Positions 33,165 through 44,498 of a stretch of DNA of 63,296 bases are shown piece by piece. Every line of letters begins with the position of its first letter. Positions within the stretch are counted from its first letter, which is position 1. The DNA comes from Guillardia theta CCMP2712 (Eukaryota; Cryptophyceae; Pyrenomonadales; Geminigeraceae). The translations under genes and the position numbers were made by a program. The notes beneath the pieces were generated by a model, which saw nothing but the letters and a program-made list of their open reading frames with translations, was not told the DNA's origin and ran no database searches. The stretch covers positions 415,415 through 478,710 of the forward strand of contig NW_005434670.1 in NCBI RefSeq assembly GCF_000315625.1, read 5' to 3'.

Positions 33165-34301
33165 ATGATCCTTCTGTGCGACATTAAACTCAACGACCCG
33201 GTCAGAAATGTTTCCCTCCGTCATTTGGATCTCCTCGAGGGGTCGTTGAAATCGTTTTGAGTGTTCTTACTTGCAAACTCAGGACGTAACACAGTTAGCG
33301 CCTGCTGTCAAACAATCTACTTGTCTCAGGTAGGCTTGTGGGATACAATCTTGAAGTCTTAATCTTTTGATTTCATTATTCCTCTTCCATTTTCGTTCGA
33401 CGTATTTGGAGCCTTGAGGTCTGAATCTGCTTCTCAGGTCACTCTCTCTGCATGGAGCCAATCTCTCCGTCTCGTCAGCTAAACTCCTCGCAAACGCGTT
33501 GGCCTCTCACGAGGCTCTCACCATGCTTGACCTCGGGAACAATCTGCTCGGCTCCAAGGGCGTCGAGGTGAGTCGTTGCATGTTTCCCACTAGCGTCAAG
33601 TCATGTGCATGTCTCAGGACGTCTGCAATGCGCTCATCCATAACACTTCGCTGCTTGCGCTTGGGTTAGCTCGCACGGCAATGGGTGATAGTGGTGCAAC
33701 TGCCATGGCCCACGTGCTGCGAATCAACTGCAGCTTGACGGAGGTGACTTTGATTACTTGTTTTGCCTCAGTGAGGAATGGAGTATGGCAGGTATATCTC
33801 AATTCCAACGATATCACAGAGGAGGGAGCAACAGATCTGTCGGGGGCGCTTCTCTTCAACGACTCGTCGAGGCTCTCAAAGCTCTATCTCTACGGGAACC
33901 CTCTGGTCTTTTAGTTTCTTCTCCTCCGCTGTCTTCTTTCTTACCTGAACATCCGAGCAGGGCAAAGCAGGAGTGGATGAGTTCAAAAAACTTGAGAAGG
34001 ATTGCCCCTTCGTGCAAGAGCGCGTTCCTCTCGATGATGCACGGGCTCTCGCTTTCGCCATGGCCACGCACAAGCGTCTCGGGGAGAACTCACAGGTAAT
34101 TCGGTTGAACGAAAGAGGTGCGGGGAGAGATAACGGGCGGGCAGGTCAAGATCCTCAATGTGAAGGCTTCAGTCCACAAGTCAGAGAAGGGCATCCGCGA
34201 GGTAACTACTTCTTTCTTGCATCCGTCTCGCCTCTCCTTTCCCTCCTCCTTCAATTCAGGGTCTTGACAGGTCCGACGGTCGAATCCTCTTTTGCGGGTA
34301 A
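33165..34301 (+). CDS. Leucine-rich-repeat (RNI-like) protein
   Basis: Exons 33283-33329, 33438-33567, 33618-33743, 33792-33905, 33961-34095, 34145-34201 and 34260-34301 join exactly in phase. A 5' exon from the ATG at 33165 (MILLCDIKLNDP) is likely, but its donor is unresolved. Ribonuclease-inhibitor-type leucine-rich repeats are visible: LRSLSLHGANLSVSSAKLLA, LTMLDLGNNLLGSKGVE, LLALGLARTAMGDSGATAMA, LTEVYLNSNDITEEGATDLS and LSKLYLYGNPLGKAGVDEF. Such 28-residue repeats form a curved protein-binding solenoid. The C-terminal tail (VKILNVKASVHKSEKGIRE, then SDGRILFCG) is not a repeat. A role as an adaptor or axonemal/cytoskeletal component is possible but unproven. Confidence 0.75.
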
Positions 34302-34506
34302 TTCGCGCATGCTCCGAGTACCGGCAGAAGAAACGAGAATTTTATGGCCTAGAGGCCAACAAGAGCTGATCGAGCTCGTGTATTGCATATAAATCAAAAC
34401 CACTCGATGCAACGCTCTCAGTTCTCAGTCAGCCCATCAGTTTCACAATCTTCATTGCGACAGGTAAGCACTAGACAATTGAAAACTACTGCCTCAAACT
34501 CGGGAC

Positions 34507-35346
34507 TTAATCGTATCTGATGCGGAAATACTGAACTTCTCCGTTGTTGAGGTCCCTACAAGTCATGATGTCGAACTCGCCAACAATGCCACGCGGGATG
34601 TGACCGGTCTGAACCTGTGACTTGCCGGTGTAGATCTTCTTGAAACCGGTGTAGATGGTGTTGCCCGTGAAGTCTCCCATCAAGTTTCTGTAGCCACGGA
34701 GAGTGCATCGCATGTTGTGGTTGAGCTTGCCGTACACGCGAAGGTAGAACGACTCGCCAGCCCTAGACTTGCGCACAGTGAAGCTGCCACGAGTTTCGAA
34801 GCCCTTCTCAGTGAGCATAGAAGGAGCAAATCCGATGTTGGGCAGGCGAGCAATGATGGCAGAGGCTCCGTTGAAGTCAGGAGGGCCAGGAACAGGCGCA
34901 ACCACCGTGGGAGGAACGTTCTCGATGATCCCGCCCTCAGGGTTTCCAGCGACGTCTTCCTGTCCGCCCCTTACAACGAGTGACTGCTTGCGAACCTTGG
35001 AAGCCAAGGAAGTCCTGCGAGTGCGCTTGTCCGCCTCGAGCTGAGCAACCTCAGCACGGAGCTGATCGGTCGACATCGACTTGGCCTTTGCCAGGATCTC
35101 ATTCATCTCTTGCTTGTTGAGTTGAGCGAGAGTGACGGAGCCATCATCCCAGAAACCCTCATCCTGATCGACAAGTTGAGCACCAGACGACCATGAGGAG
35201 GTAGAAGTCACCTGATCGTAGGAAACAAATGCCATACCGATCACGGCCATGCAAGCCAGAACGGCAATCCCTGCGTACATCATAGCAGTCTTTCTCCTCG
35301 GCATGGAAGATGTGACCGATGGAACGGAGCCGTAGTCATTCATCAC
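34507..35346 (-). CDS. Type II membrane protein, intronless, unknown
   Basis: One 279-aa frame starting MMNDYGSVPSVTSSMPRRK and followed by a single transmembrane helix (MYAGIAVLACMAVIGMAFV). A short coiled coil comes next (MNEILAKAKSMSTDQLRAEV), then a Pro-rich linker (PPTVVAPVPGPPDFNG), then a C-terminal domain rich in beta-type sequence (GFETRGSFTVRK, ESFYLRVYGKLNHNMRC, GNTIYTGFKKIYTG, GEVQYFRIRYD). The basic residues before the helix predict N-in, C-out/lumen topology. Codon use looks typical of a highly expressed gene. No family recognised. Confidence 0.7.
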   Translation of the reverse strand: MMNDYGSVPSVTSSMPRRKTAMMYAGIAVLACMAVIGMAFVSYDQVTSTSSWSSGAQLVDQDEGFWDDGSVTLAQLNKQEMNEILAKAKSMSTDQLRAEVAQLEADKRTRRTSLASKVRKQSLVVRGGQEDVAGNPEGGIIENVPPTVVAPVPGPPDFNGASAIIARLPNIGFAPSMLTEKGFETRGSFTVRKSRAGESFYLRVYGKLNHNMRCTLRGYRNLMGDFTGNTIYTGFKKIYTGKSQVQTGHIPRGIVGEFDIMTCRDLNNGEVQYFRIRYD

Positions 35347-35349
35347 GGC

Positions 35350-36570
35350 CTGACATTACCATCAGTCAAACATGTACAAACTAGAACATTGAAACAGAAG
35401 CAGCTTCTCTTGGGTCAACATCACTCACACGATACAGCTCGCAGGAAGGAGGTCAAATCGAGAAAAACTATGAAAGTTCAAACAACCCCAGTTGTGATGC
35501 ATAGATGCTTAGCTGGGGATGTCGTGTATGTAACAGACAAAGAAACACCAGCTGAATTTTAGCATAGGAAGCACGACAAACGCAGAAAAGCAGCACAAGT
35601 CATCAAACAAATTCCTTCCTCCCACGAGCTTCTACCAACCTCCTCTGCCCCATCTCAGCCCTCTCGACCAACCAATGTTTCAATCAAATACACGATAGAT
35701 GGAAACAATGTCTTCTCAGGAAACATCATCCTTGACTCAGCATGACTCAAACTCATCTCTTGCTCCTAATCCTAACCATTTATGTGTCCCTCTGCCCCCA
35801 AAGTCTTCAACAGATTTCAAGTCCACAACATGATATTGAGCTGCATTCTATCATCATCGCGCGTGGGACCTTCTCTCGAACTGTTCATCTTCCACCTCTC
35901 GTACTTGTCTTCCCCTTCCCCTTCTTCTCTTCCCCATCTCTCCCCTTCCTGCCTCTTAGTCTCTCACCATCGGAAGCGCCAGACCGAGCCACGCGAAGAG
36001 ACACCTATTTTACTCAAATATTACCCACCCCTACCCCCTCCTGCTCTTGCACACCCTCTGGTTCAGCTGATTACAACCACCGGTACCTTTGCAACTTATT
36101 TTCGACTACCCCCAATATCAATACTTCAGTACCCCACCTTGGTATAGCTTGCAATGTCGAGAGGTTGAGTACCCTACCCATCTTCATCTCCCTTGCATTG
36201 AGCCTTTGTTTTCAAAATTTCCTCTATATTTTGAAGATATACCCAGAAAATTGCTTCAGACAGACACGAAATCGTAAATGTATAAAAGGTTATGAGCCTT
36301 TGCATTTTAACTCAAGTGCTGGAACCTCGGATGAACCCAGCGGGAGGGCCCGGGCCCGATCAAGCCATAACCACCCACCCATACATGACCCTACCCCTTG
36401 TACTACACAGTTTGTGAGAGCACTACCCCTACCTATCCTACTACAGCTGTCTCGAGTCACCTCTAAGTAATACTACCCCCGGTTTCACGAGGGGGTGAAT
36501 TACCCCACCCTGACTAGAAACCAAAAGTACCCTACCCCTGATTGGCAACAGTTCCCGTGTCCAGTTGGCC
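35350..36570. other. Intergenic, no gene supported; TACCCC-rich
   Basis: Holds the 5' flank of the 35346 gene and many taccctaccc / ctacccct strings between 36020 and 36540, the complement of the GGGGTA family seen at 32140 and 51950. The plus frame at 35742-36470 is compositional. Confidence 0.5.
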
Positions 36571-38121
<1,551 letters not shown>

Positions 38122-38309
38122 GGAAGCTCGTTGGGGGTTGAGACGCGAGACTTCAATAAATTTACAGCTAGCACAATTCCTCCCTTGCCTCCCTCCCTCC
38201 CTCCCTCCCTCCCTCGTCTCATTCTTCTATTTCTGTCTGTTTCGATCATTCTCTGGTTCCCTCCACATGCATGGTATGCTTTGTTGCTCCTAATGCATTC
38301 CCGGTGCCT

Positions 38310-38339
38310 CAAGCTCCTCCTGCTCCTGTTCCTGCTCTT

Positions 38340-38375
<36 letters not shown>

Positions 38376-38415
38376 CCTGCTCCTGCTCCTGCTCCTCCTG
38401 CTCCTCCTCCTCGAC
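38310..38415 (+). repeat. CTCCTG hexanucleotide tract
   Basis: About 100 bp of ctcctg units between the FBPase stop and the start at 38526. It is the same family as the arrays at 25190 and 28215. Confidence 0.85.
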
Positions 38416-38525
38416 ATCTCGTTGCCCCCGCACTTGACTGATTCACATCCCTCGCCCCGCACTGCCAGCATGGATTTTTTTCATGACCCTCCTCCCCCGC
38501 GTGAATTCCGGGGGCCGTAAGAGCC

Positions 38526-40261
38526 ATGGCGCTGGTGGGACGCAGGCAGCCGCTGCTGTTGCTCGTTGGGCGTGGGCTCAAGGAGGCGTGGAGGATCAAG
38601 ACGGCAGACGCAGCATACGGCAAATCCGAGGGGGGGAGGAACACCTGGATCTCGCACGCTCGCTCCTTCTCTTCCAAGTCACCCAAACCACAGAGCATCC
38701 TTCGTCCGCAGCTGAGCTTCGACGCCCTGCAGAAGAAAGCAGACGAGGGAGACGTTCAGTCCATGTTCCTGCTGGGCTCTGCCTACTTGAAGGGTCAGCT
38801 CGGGGCGAAGAAGGACTATGACAAGGCCCGGATGAGGTTTGAGCAGGCGGCGGAGCATGAGCACAAGCAGGCCTTGTTCAACCTGGGGGTGATGTACCTC
38901 GAGGGGCAGGGAGTGACGGCCGATGCTCCTAGAGCGGTCAGCTTGTTTCAACGAGCTGCAGCTCAGGGTCTCGCAGAGGCTCAGTACAACCTCGGCAACT
39001 GCTACCATGCTGGCACTGGAGTGGATAAGGACGAGGAGGCAGCGATGGAGCAGGCAAGCGCCTGACAGGGAGGCGCGTGAGCTAAGCTGCTTGTCTCCAG
39101 TTCTCTCTTGCAGCAGGTCAGGGGGACCACAAGGCCTGTCTCCGTCTCGCCCTCGCCTACATCTCCGGGGATGGTGAGCAGCTGCTGGGCTCTCCTAGGA
39201 TGACCTGCCGGCAGGGGTCAACCAGGACAGCCAGGCAGCGCGACAGATTCTGCAGTAGCGGCATGAGGAGAGGAGGTAGACACTAACCGTGTGGCAGACG
39301 ACCGGCCTTCGACGGAAACGCTGAAGCCCAGGTCACTCAGTCAGCGATGTATTGATGACGATGATGATGATGATGATAATGATGTTGATGATGATGACGA
39401 CGACGACGACGATGACGATGATCATCACGATAACGATGAGATATTCTGATGCTGATCGCTTGCAGTTCTTGCTGGGATATCTCTTGTTGAACATCGAGGA
39501 AGCGTCAGAGGTACATTGAATTTTCTGCTCCAACGAATGTAACAAGAGTTTGAATTGACAGCAAAACATCAAAGACGCGTCCTTCAATCTGGAAAGCGCA
39601 TCTTCAAAAGGCTTTATTGCCGCTAAAGTGAGAAGAGGAAGTCATTTCGGCCTCTCAGTTTGAGAATTCTCTTGTCCAGCATTATCTTGGCATGTGCCTT
39701 CTCAAGGGACATAGACTCGAAGCAGACATGGTGAGTTGAGAGGATTTGAACTGATGGGGAGCATGCGGAGCTGGCATGCTTGTGACGATGATTGTTCATA
39801 GTCAAGGGCAAGCTCTCTCCTGCAAGAAGCAGCACTGGCAGGGCACGGACAGTCCGCATATGAGCTTCACAAGATGTACAAAGAGGGTAAGGCGATTCCA
39901 TTCGCAACTCCAAACCCTCTCCTTTCAACTCGCTCTTCGACGCTGCTCCTCACTGCTGTGAAGAGGCAGACCTGCTGCCTGTCCCCTCCCTCCCCGCGCG
40001 CTCTCTTGGCTCTCTCTTGTTCCCTGCCTCGCCTTGCCCCCACCCTCCTCATCATCCTCGTCAGGCAAGAATCTCGACGCTGAGAGTCGCAAGTGGCTTG
40101 AGGTGCGTCCGTCTGGTCTGAGGAGAGGAAGTGACGTCGAGGCAGAGAGCTGCTGAGCTGGGGGTGAAGGAAGCCTTGACCGAGTGACTTGTGCTCTTCC
40201 CCCCTCGCCCGTGTGACTGTTGCTTCCACAGGTTGAAAGGCGCCAAGTGACGGAAAGCTAG
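38526..40261 (+). CDS. Sel1-like repeat protein, probably mitochondrial
   Basis: Ten exons join in frame to give 329 aa: 38526-39053, 39101-39173, 39215-39254, 39298-39331, 39466-39510, 39562-39627, 39680-39730, 39802-39886, 40065-40102 and 40232-40261. The first 60 residues are basic and Ser-rich with an ISHARSFSSK segment, typical of a mitochondrial presequence. Sel1 (TPR-like) repeats follow: GDVQSMFLLGSAYLKG, HEHKQALFNLGVMYLEGQGV, QGLAEAQYNLGNCYHAGTGV, QGDHKACLRLALAYISGDG and DGNAEAQFLLGYLLLN, then shorter degenerate ones. Sel1 solenoids scaffold protein complexes. The first intron begins with GC (gcaagc), and intron 4 contains a GAT/GAC microsatellite. Confidence 0.85.
39355..39442 (+). 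repeat. GAT/GAC microsatellite in a Sel1-gene intron
   Basis: Imperfect gatgatgac triplets within the intron at 39332-39465. Confidence 0.8.
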
Positions 40262-40599
40262 ACGCTAACGGGGGGAGGCAGGGGGAGAACAGGGAGGAGA
40301 GGGAAGGCAGGGAGAGAGTTGAGGAGAGGAGGACGGGATAGAAACGAAGCGAATAAATTGATCGAGAAGAAAGAGTCAAGCCCGATAAATCTTGAGTTGA
40401 AGCTAAGATGCTGCCAGACACGTTTCTTTCTCACTCTGCTTGCAACCCTCCACCTTCTTCTTTCCTTCCCACCCTCCCCCTGTCTTGGTCATCCTCCTCG
40501 CTCCCCGCTGCCCCTCCTTCCCTCATAGCAGCATGGCGAGGGCTTGCATTTCTTTTTATTCCAGTCCTACCGTTTGCTGTTGGGACTGTCGGGGAGGAA

Positions 40600-43500
40600 A
40601 TGTCGGCCCATGCCGCCATGGTGAGGGGAGGGGAGCAAGTGCTGGAGGCGGCGGGAGAGGAGCAGGGAGCGATGCTGGCGCACACGCTCTTCTTTGCGGA
40701 AGAGGAAGGAGCATCGGAGATGAGACGGCGAGTCCTCGGCGAGTCGTTCAGGTGAGCGTCGGAGCTCGTGAGTCAACATCTGATGCTGCCGCTCAGTGCT
40801 GGGCTCTTCGGGCGAGGGTCTGAGGTGAGCAAGGGACTACTGGAGGAGGGGAAGCAGCTGCTGGACTCTCTACCTGAGGAGAAGCTGGAGGAGCTGACGT
40901 CGACCCTCCTCTCCTCCGACAGCGCTCTTGCCTGCTTGTTTCGATCGCAAATCTTGCAGGAGAGCCAGAGGGCAATGGAGGAGAACGTGCAGGAGCTCGT
41001 GGCTGAGCTGCGACTTGCAGGAGAGCAGCTGCTACGGAGAGCGCCGGAGGGAATTCTCATCGCGATCTTAGCGGCAGTGCTGGAGGGACGAGGCATCGTC
41101 TCCTCTCAGATCCGGCAGCTGTTCCAAGGGAGCTCAGTGGAAGAGGCAGCAGCGGGTCTGCTAGTAGCAGGAGGAGCGTTCTCTGTCAAGTACAATCTCT
41201 GTACTGTCGATGGGCTCAAACCCACCCTTGGGGTCACGGCGGGAGGTGAAGGCAACAGGGCAAGACAAGCGATTCCCCTGGATCAGCAGCAAGCAGACTT
41301 GTTGAGCTCAAGAATGGAGGAGTCGGGGAAGAGTAAGCTTATCTGATGAAGCGATGATCTGTTAATGTGAAGCTACGATGGTGTCTTCGAGTGATGGTAT
41401 GATGGTGTGGAGATATGATGGAGTGACATGACGATATATGGCATGAGATGACCTGGTGACATGATGGTATGATGGTGTGATAACGATGGTCTCGCAGAGT
41501 TTGTCGTGGAGGCTCACGATTGGCAACCGTTGGACGATTGCGAGCATGTTGTGAGGTTGGAGAGCAAGAGGAGAAATCGCATCAAGTCGGAGCTGCCCAA
41601 GACTGGAGAGATCGACCACGAGCAGTGGGTCATGTACGAGTTCAACGCGGGAGATGATTGGACGGCCTTCGAAGTCGTCTGCGAGGTGCGCGGGACTGAG
41701 GGCGGCGGCAGCTCGTGACTGTGCTGGGCAGGGCAGCCAAGGGCTCCTGGTGATACAGCGAGAAGAGATTCGGGAGGACATGAAGCAGGACCGCAACTTT
41801 GAGCGCGAGGTGCTCGACCTCGAGGAGCGACTCCGAGCCAAGGAGGAGGAGATCGAGAGAGAGCAGGAGACTAACAGCACTAAAGTGCTGCAACTTCAGC
41901 GTGAGGCCGCGGCGATGAACAAGAAGTTGGAGGCTCTGATCAACTCGAGGTGCTCCCCTCCCTCCCCTCTCCTCCCCTCTCCTCCTCTCTCCTCCCCTTT
42001 GACTTGTTCTGACGCCCTGGCAGGACCAAGTCTCTCTGCCTCCTCTTCTCCAACGCGACAGAGCTGAAGCGAGTCGTGATCAGAAACAAGTCGGCACGAG
42101 CCAACGCCATCCAGCGCCCGATCTTCCTAGAGGGCTGTCAGTTCTCAGGGAGGTGGTACATCGGGCTCAAGAGCTCTCTCAACGCCTACAAGCTCATGAC
42201 CTTCCGCCTGTCCGTGCGGTTCTCGCGTGACGTGAGCATGTACGAAATTCAGGTGGAGATGAGCTCCAAGAGCAAGGTGGATGTCTCCGAGCAAGACCGG
42301 CAGCGCATGGAGTCTGAGAAGAAGGCGATAGCAGCCAAGGACATGCACGCCTTGCAGCGCATCCGGTGGGAGAAGTGGAACAAAGTCGATCTTGCGCGGG
42401 GGCTGCAGTCCTTGTACGTGAGCAAGTGGTATCACCCGGAATGCCACACAGCTGTAGTTCACTGTCAACGACTCGTGCGCGGGTTCCTGGGGCGGAGGCT
42501 CTTGCGTTGGTTGCGGTCAGTGGCAGTGAGGAGGGGAGAGGTGAAGAAGAAGGACGAGGATATGCGGTCTCGCTTGTCTTTCAGCGACAAGAAGCTCTTG
42601 ACGAGATTCTCCTCTACTCCCGTCTTCCAGGAGCTGGACGATGCGAGGTATGCCGAGGCAGCAGCGATGATGCTCAAGTACGGGAACCTAGAGAATCTCG
42701 GGGAGGTGACGCATGCAGCACGAGCAATCTTCAACGTCGTCGACGTCGACGGGTCGGGCGAGATGGACGTGAAAGAGCTAGGGACAGGCTTGAGCATGCT
42801 CGGGCTAGATGACGTCCCCGAAGAGCAGGTGCAGCAAGTGCTGAACCACTTCGACGCGGACGGGAGCGGGTCGATCGACAAGGAGGAGTTCGTGTCGATG
42901 GTTGCGGTGTTGTGTAGCAGCCAAGGAGGAAGCGTGAAGAAAGCGCTCAAGAAGCTGAGCACAGGAGTCAAGCGAGACCTCAAGGTTCAGCGTCGGGAGA
43001 TCAAGCACGAGGCCTCGCAGGTCGCTGTCAGGGACATGACCAACACCCAGCTCGACAACATGCTGGAGCGACTGCGCGTGCGCGTGCGATGCAGGGACGA
43101 AGAGAAGGCGGAGCAGGAGGCAGAGCTGCGTCGGAAGGAGGAGGAGCGGAAGGAGCAGGAACGAGCTGCGGAGATCTACCTCGAGGAGCGAAGAAAGCTG
43201 CGGGTGCTGGAGGAGAACATGAGGCAGGCGCGGGAGGACGAGCGGGTGAGGCAGGAGCGAAGAGCCCTTGTCGCCACCTTCACCGACGTCAACGTGGCTC
43301 TCTCCTCTCTACTCAACCAGCACAGCAAGAACTCGTCCCATGACGCCAGCATCGCCATCCTCTTCCAAGAGCTGTGCGAACCCGCGGCGCCTCCTCCCCA
43401 GCCGACGGTAACCAAACAAGGACTTCGCAGAGCGGCAGACTCAATGGGGCTGAGCATCTCCGCCTTCACGCTGGACAATCTCTTCAGGGTCTTCGCAGGT

Positions 43501-43602
43501 GGTGGACAGGATGGGCTGAGCATGAGCGAGTTTCGCGTGATGGTGGAGACTCTCGTGTTGAGCACGCAGACAGACGTTGCTGACTCTCGGTTTAATGAAT
43601 AG
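40600..43602 (+). CDS. IQ and EF-hand calcium-binding protein
   Basis: Five exons join exactly to give 890 aa: 40600-40751, 40797-41332, 41498-41685, 41732-41949 and 42024-43602. The start ATG reads MSAHAAMVRGGEQVLEAAGE. The N-terminal 230 residues are helical, and a middle coiled coil follows (DMKQDRNFEREVLDLEERLR). An IQ-like motif (HCQRLVRGFLGRRLLRWLR) implies calmodulin binding. Two adjacent canonical EF loops, DVDGSGEMDVKE and DADGSGSIDKEE, carry the calcium ligands at positions 1, 3, 5, 9 and 12. A charged helix follows, and a degenerate third EF-like segment (GLSMSEFRVMVETL) lies near the end. The protein is probably a calcium-responsive cytoskeletal or flagellar component; no orthologue is named. 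Confidence 0.8.
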
Positions 43603-43953
43603 CTGCGGGCTACTTCCTCCTCCCCTCGCGCTACTTGCACCATTCACTCCGCGATCTTGTTGGACCTGCAAGAATCTCGTGAGACACAACCAGCAACACG
43701 TGGATACGCAAATCAATGTCGGGATAGACAAGATGACTACCATTGCCACCACACCTTGACAAGGTACAGGTGGCAATGAGACAACAAACATCCCTTGATC
43801 TTCTGTTGCACAAAGATTGACAGAAGCGATCGATGCAGCATCCACGAGAAAGGAAGGCAGATCACTTGTCGTGCTAGATGAAGGCTCGCTACAACTCCCG
43901 TCCGAAGAGCGAAGAAAAGATGAATCCTTGTCCTTTATATGCAGCTTCTCTTC

Positions 43954-44034
<81 letters not shown>

Positions 44035-44498
44035 TCTTCTCCTCTCTTCCTATCACTCTCTCCTCCTCTCCTCGCTGAGCCGCCATGGCCCCCAATCATC
44101 TTGTTCGCTCACTTTCTGCATGGGGGGACGCAACTTCGCTCGTGCAAGACTCATCTCCCTCATCTCATCTCCCGCACGCCAGGCCCAGTGGTCCAGGCCC
44201 AGCCGCTGCGCACCCAGCGGGCCGGGCCCGCGGGCCGGCCGGGCCCGTCTCGCTTGCAGTGAGTCGTACTGCGGCGACCCGGCGCCGCAGCCAGCCGCCG
44301 GGCCTGGCAGTGGGGGCAGTGAACTGAATCAGCGGACCCGCGGCACCGCTCGGAGGCCCGCACAGCCCAGGCGGTCAGTGACTCCGAGTCAGCGAGAGAA
44401 GAAAAACGCGGCAAATCGGTCGAGAAAATTCATTAAGAACCTCACGGCAACCTGCTACGCTGCTTCCTCTGCTCGCCTTCACTCGTCCGGGTTTAAGT
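43603..44498. repeat. Intergenic (TC)n tract and GC-rich element
   Basis: A (tc)n run of about 70 bp lies at 43958-44030. A GC-rich block with gggcccg and ccgccgggcc words lies at 44160-44370. No coding region is supported. Confidence 0.6.

Noticed and set aside
35742-36470. 242-codon plus-strand frame with a signal-like start
   Set aside because: Composition is dominated by Ser/Pro/Leu from CT-rich spacer DNA with TACCCC repeats; no conserved blocks.
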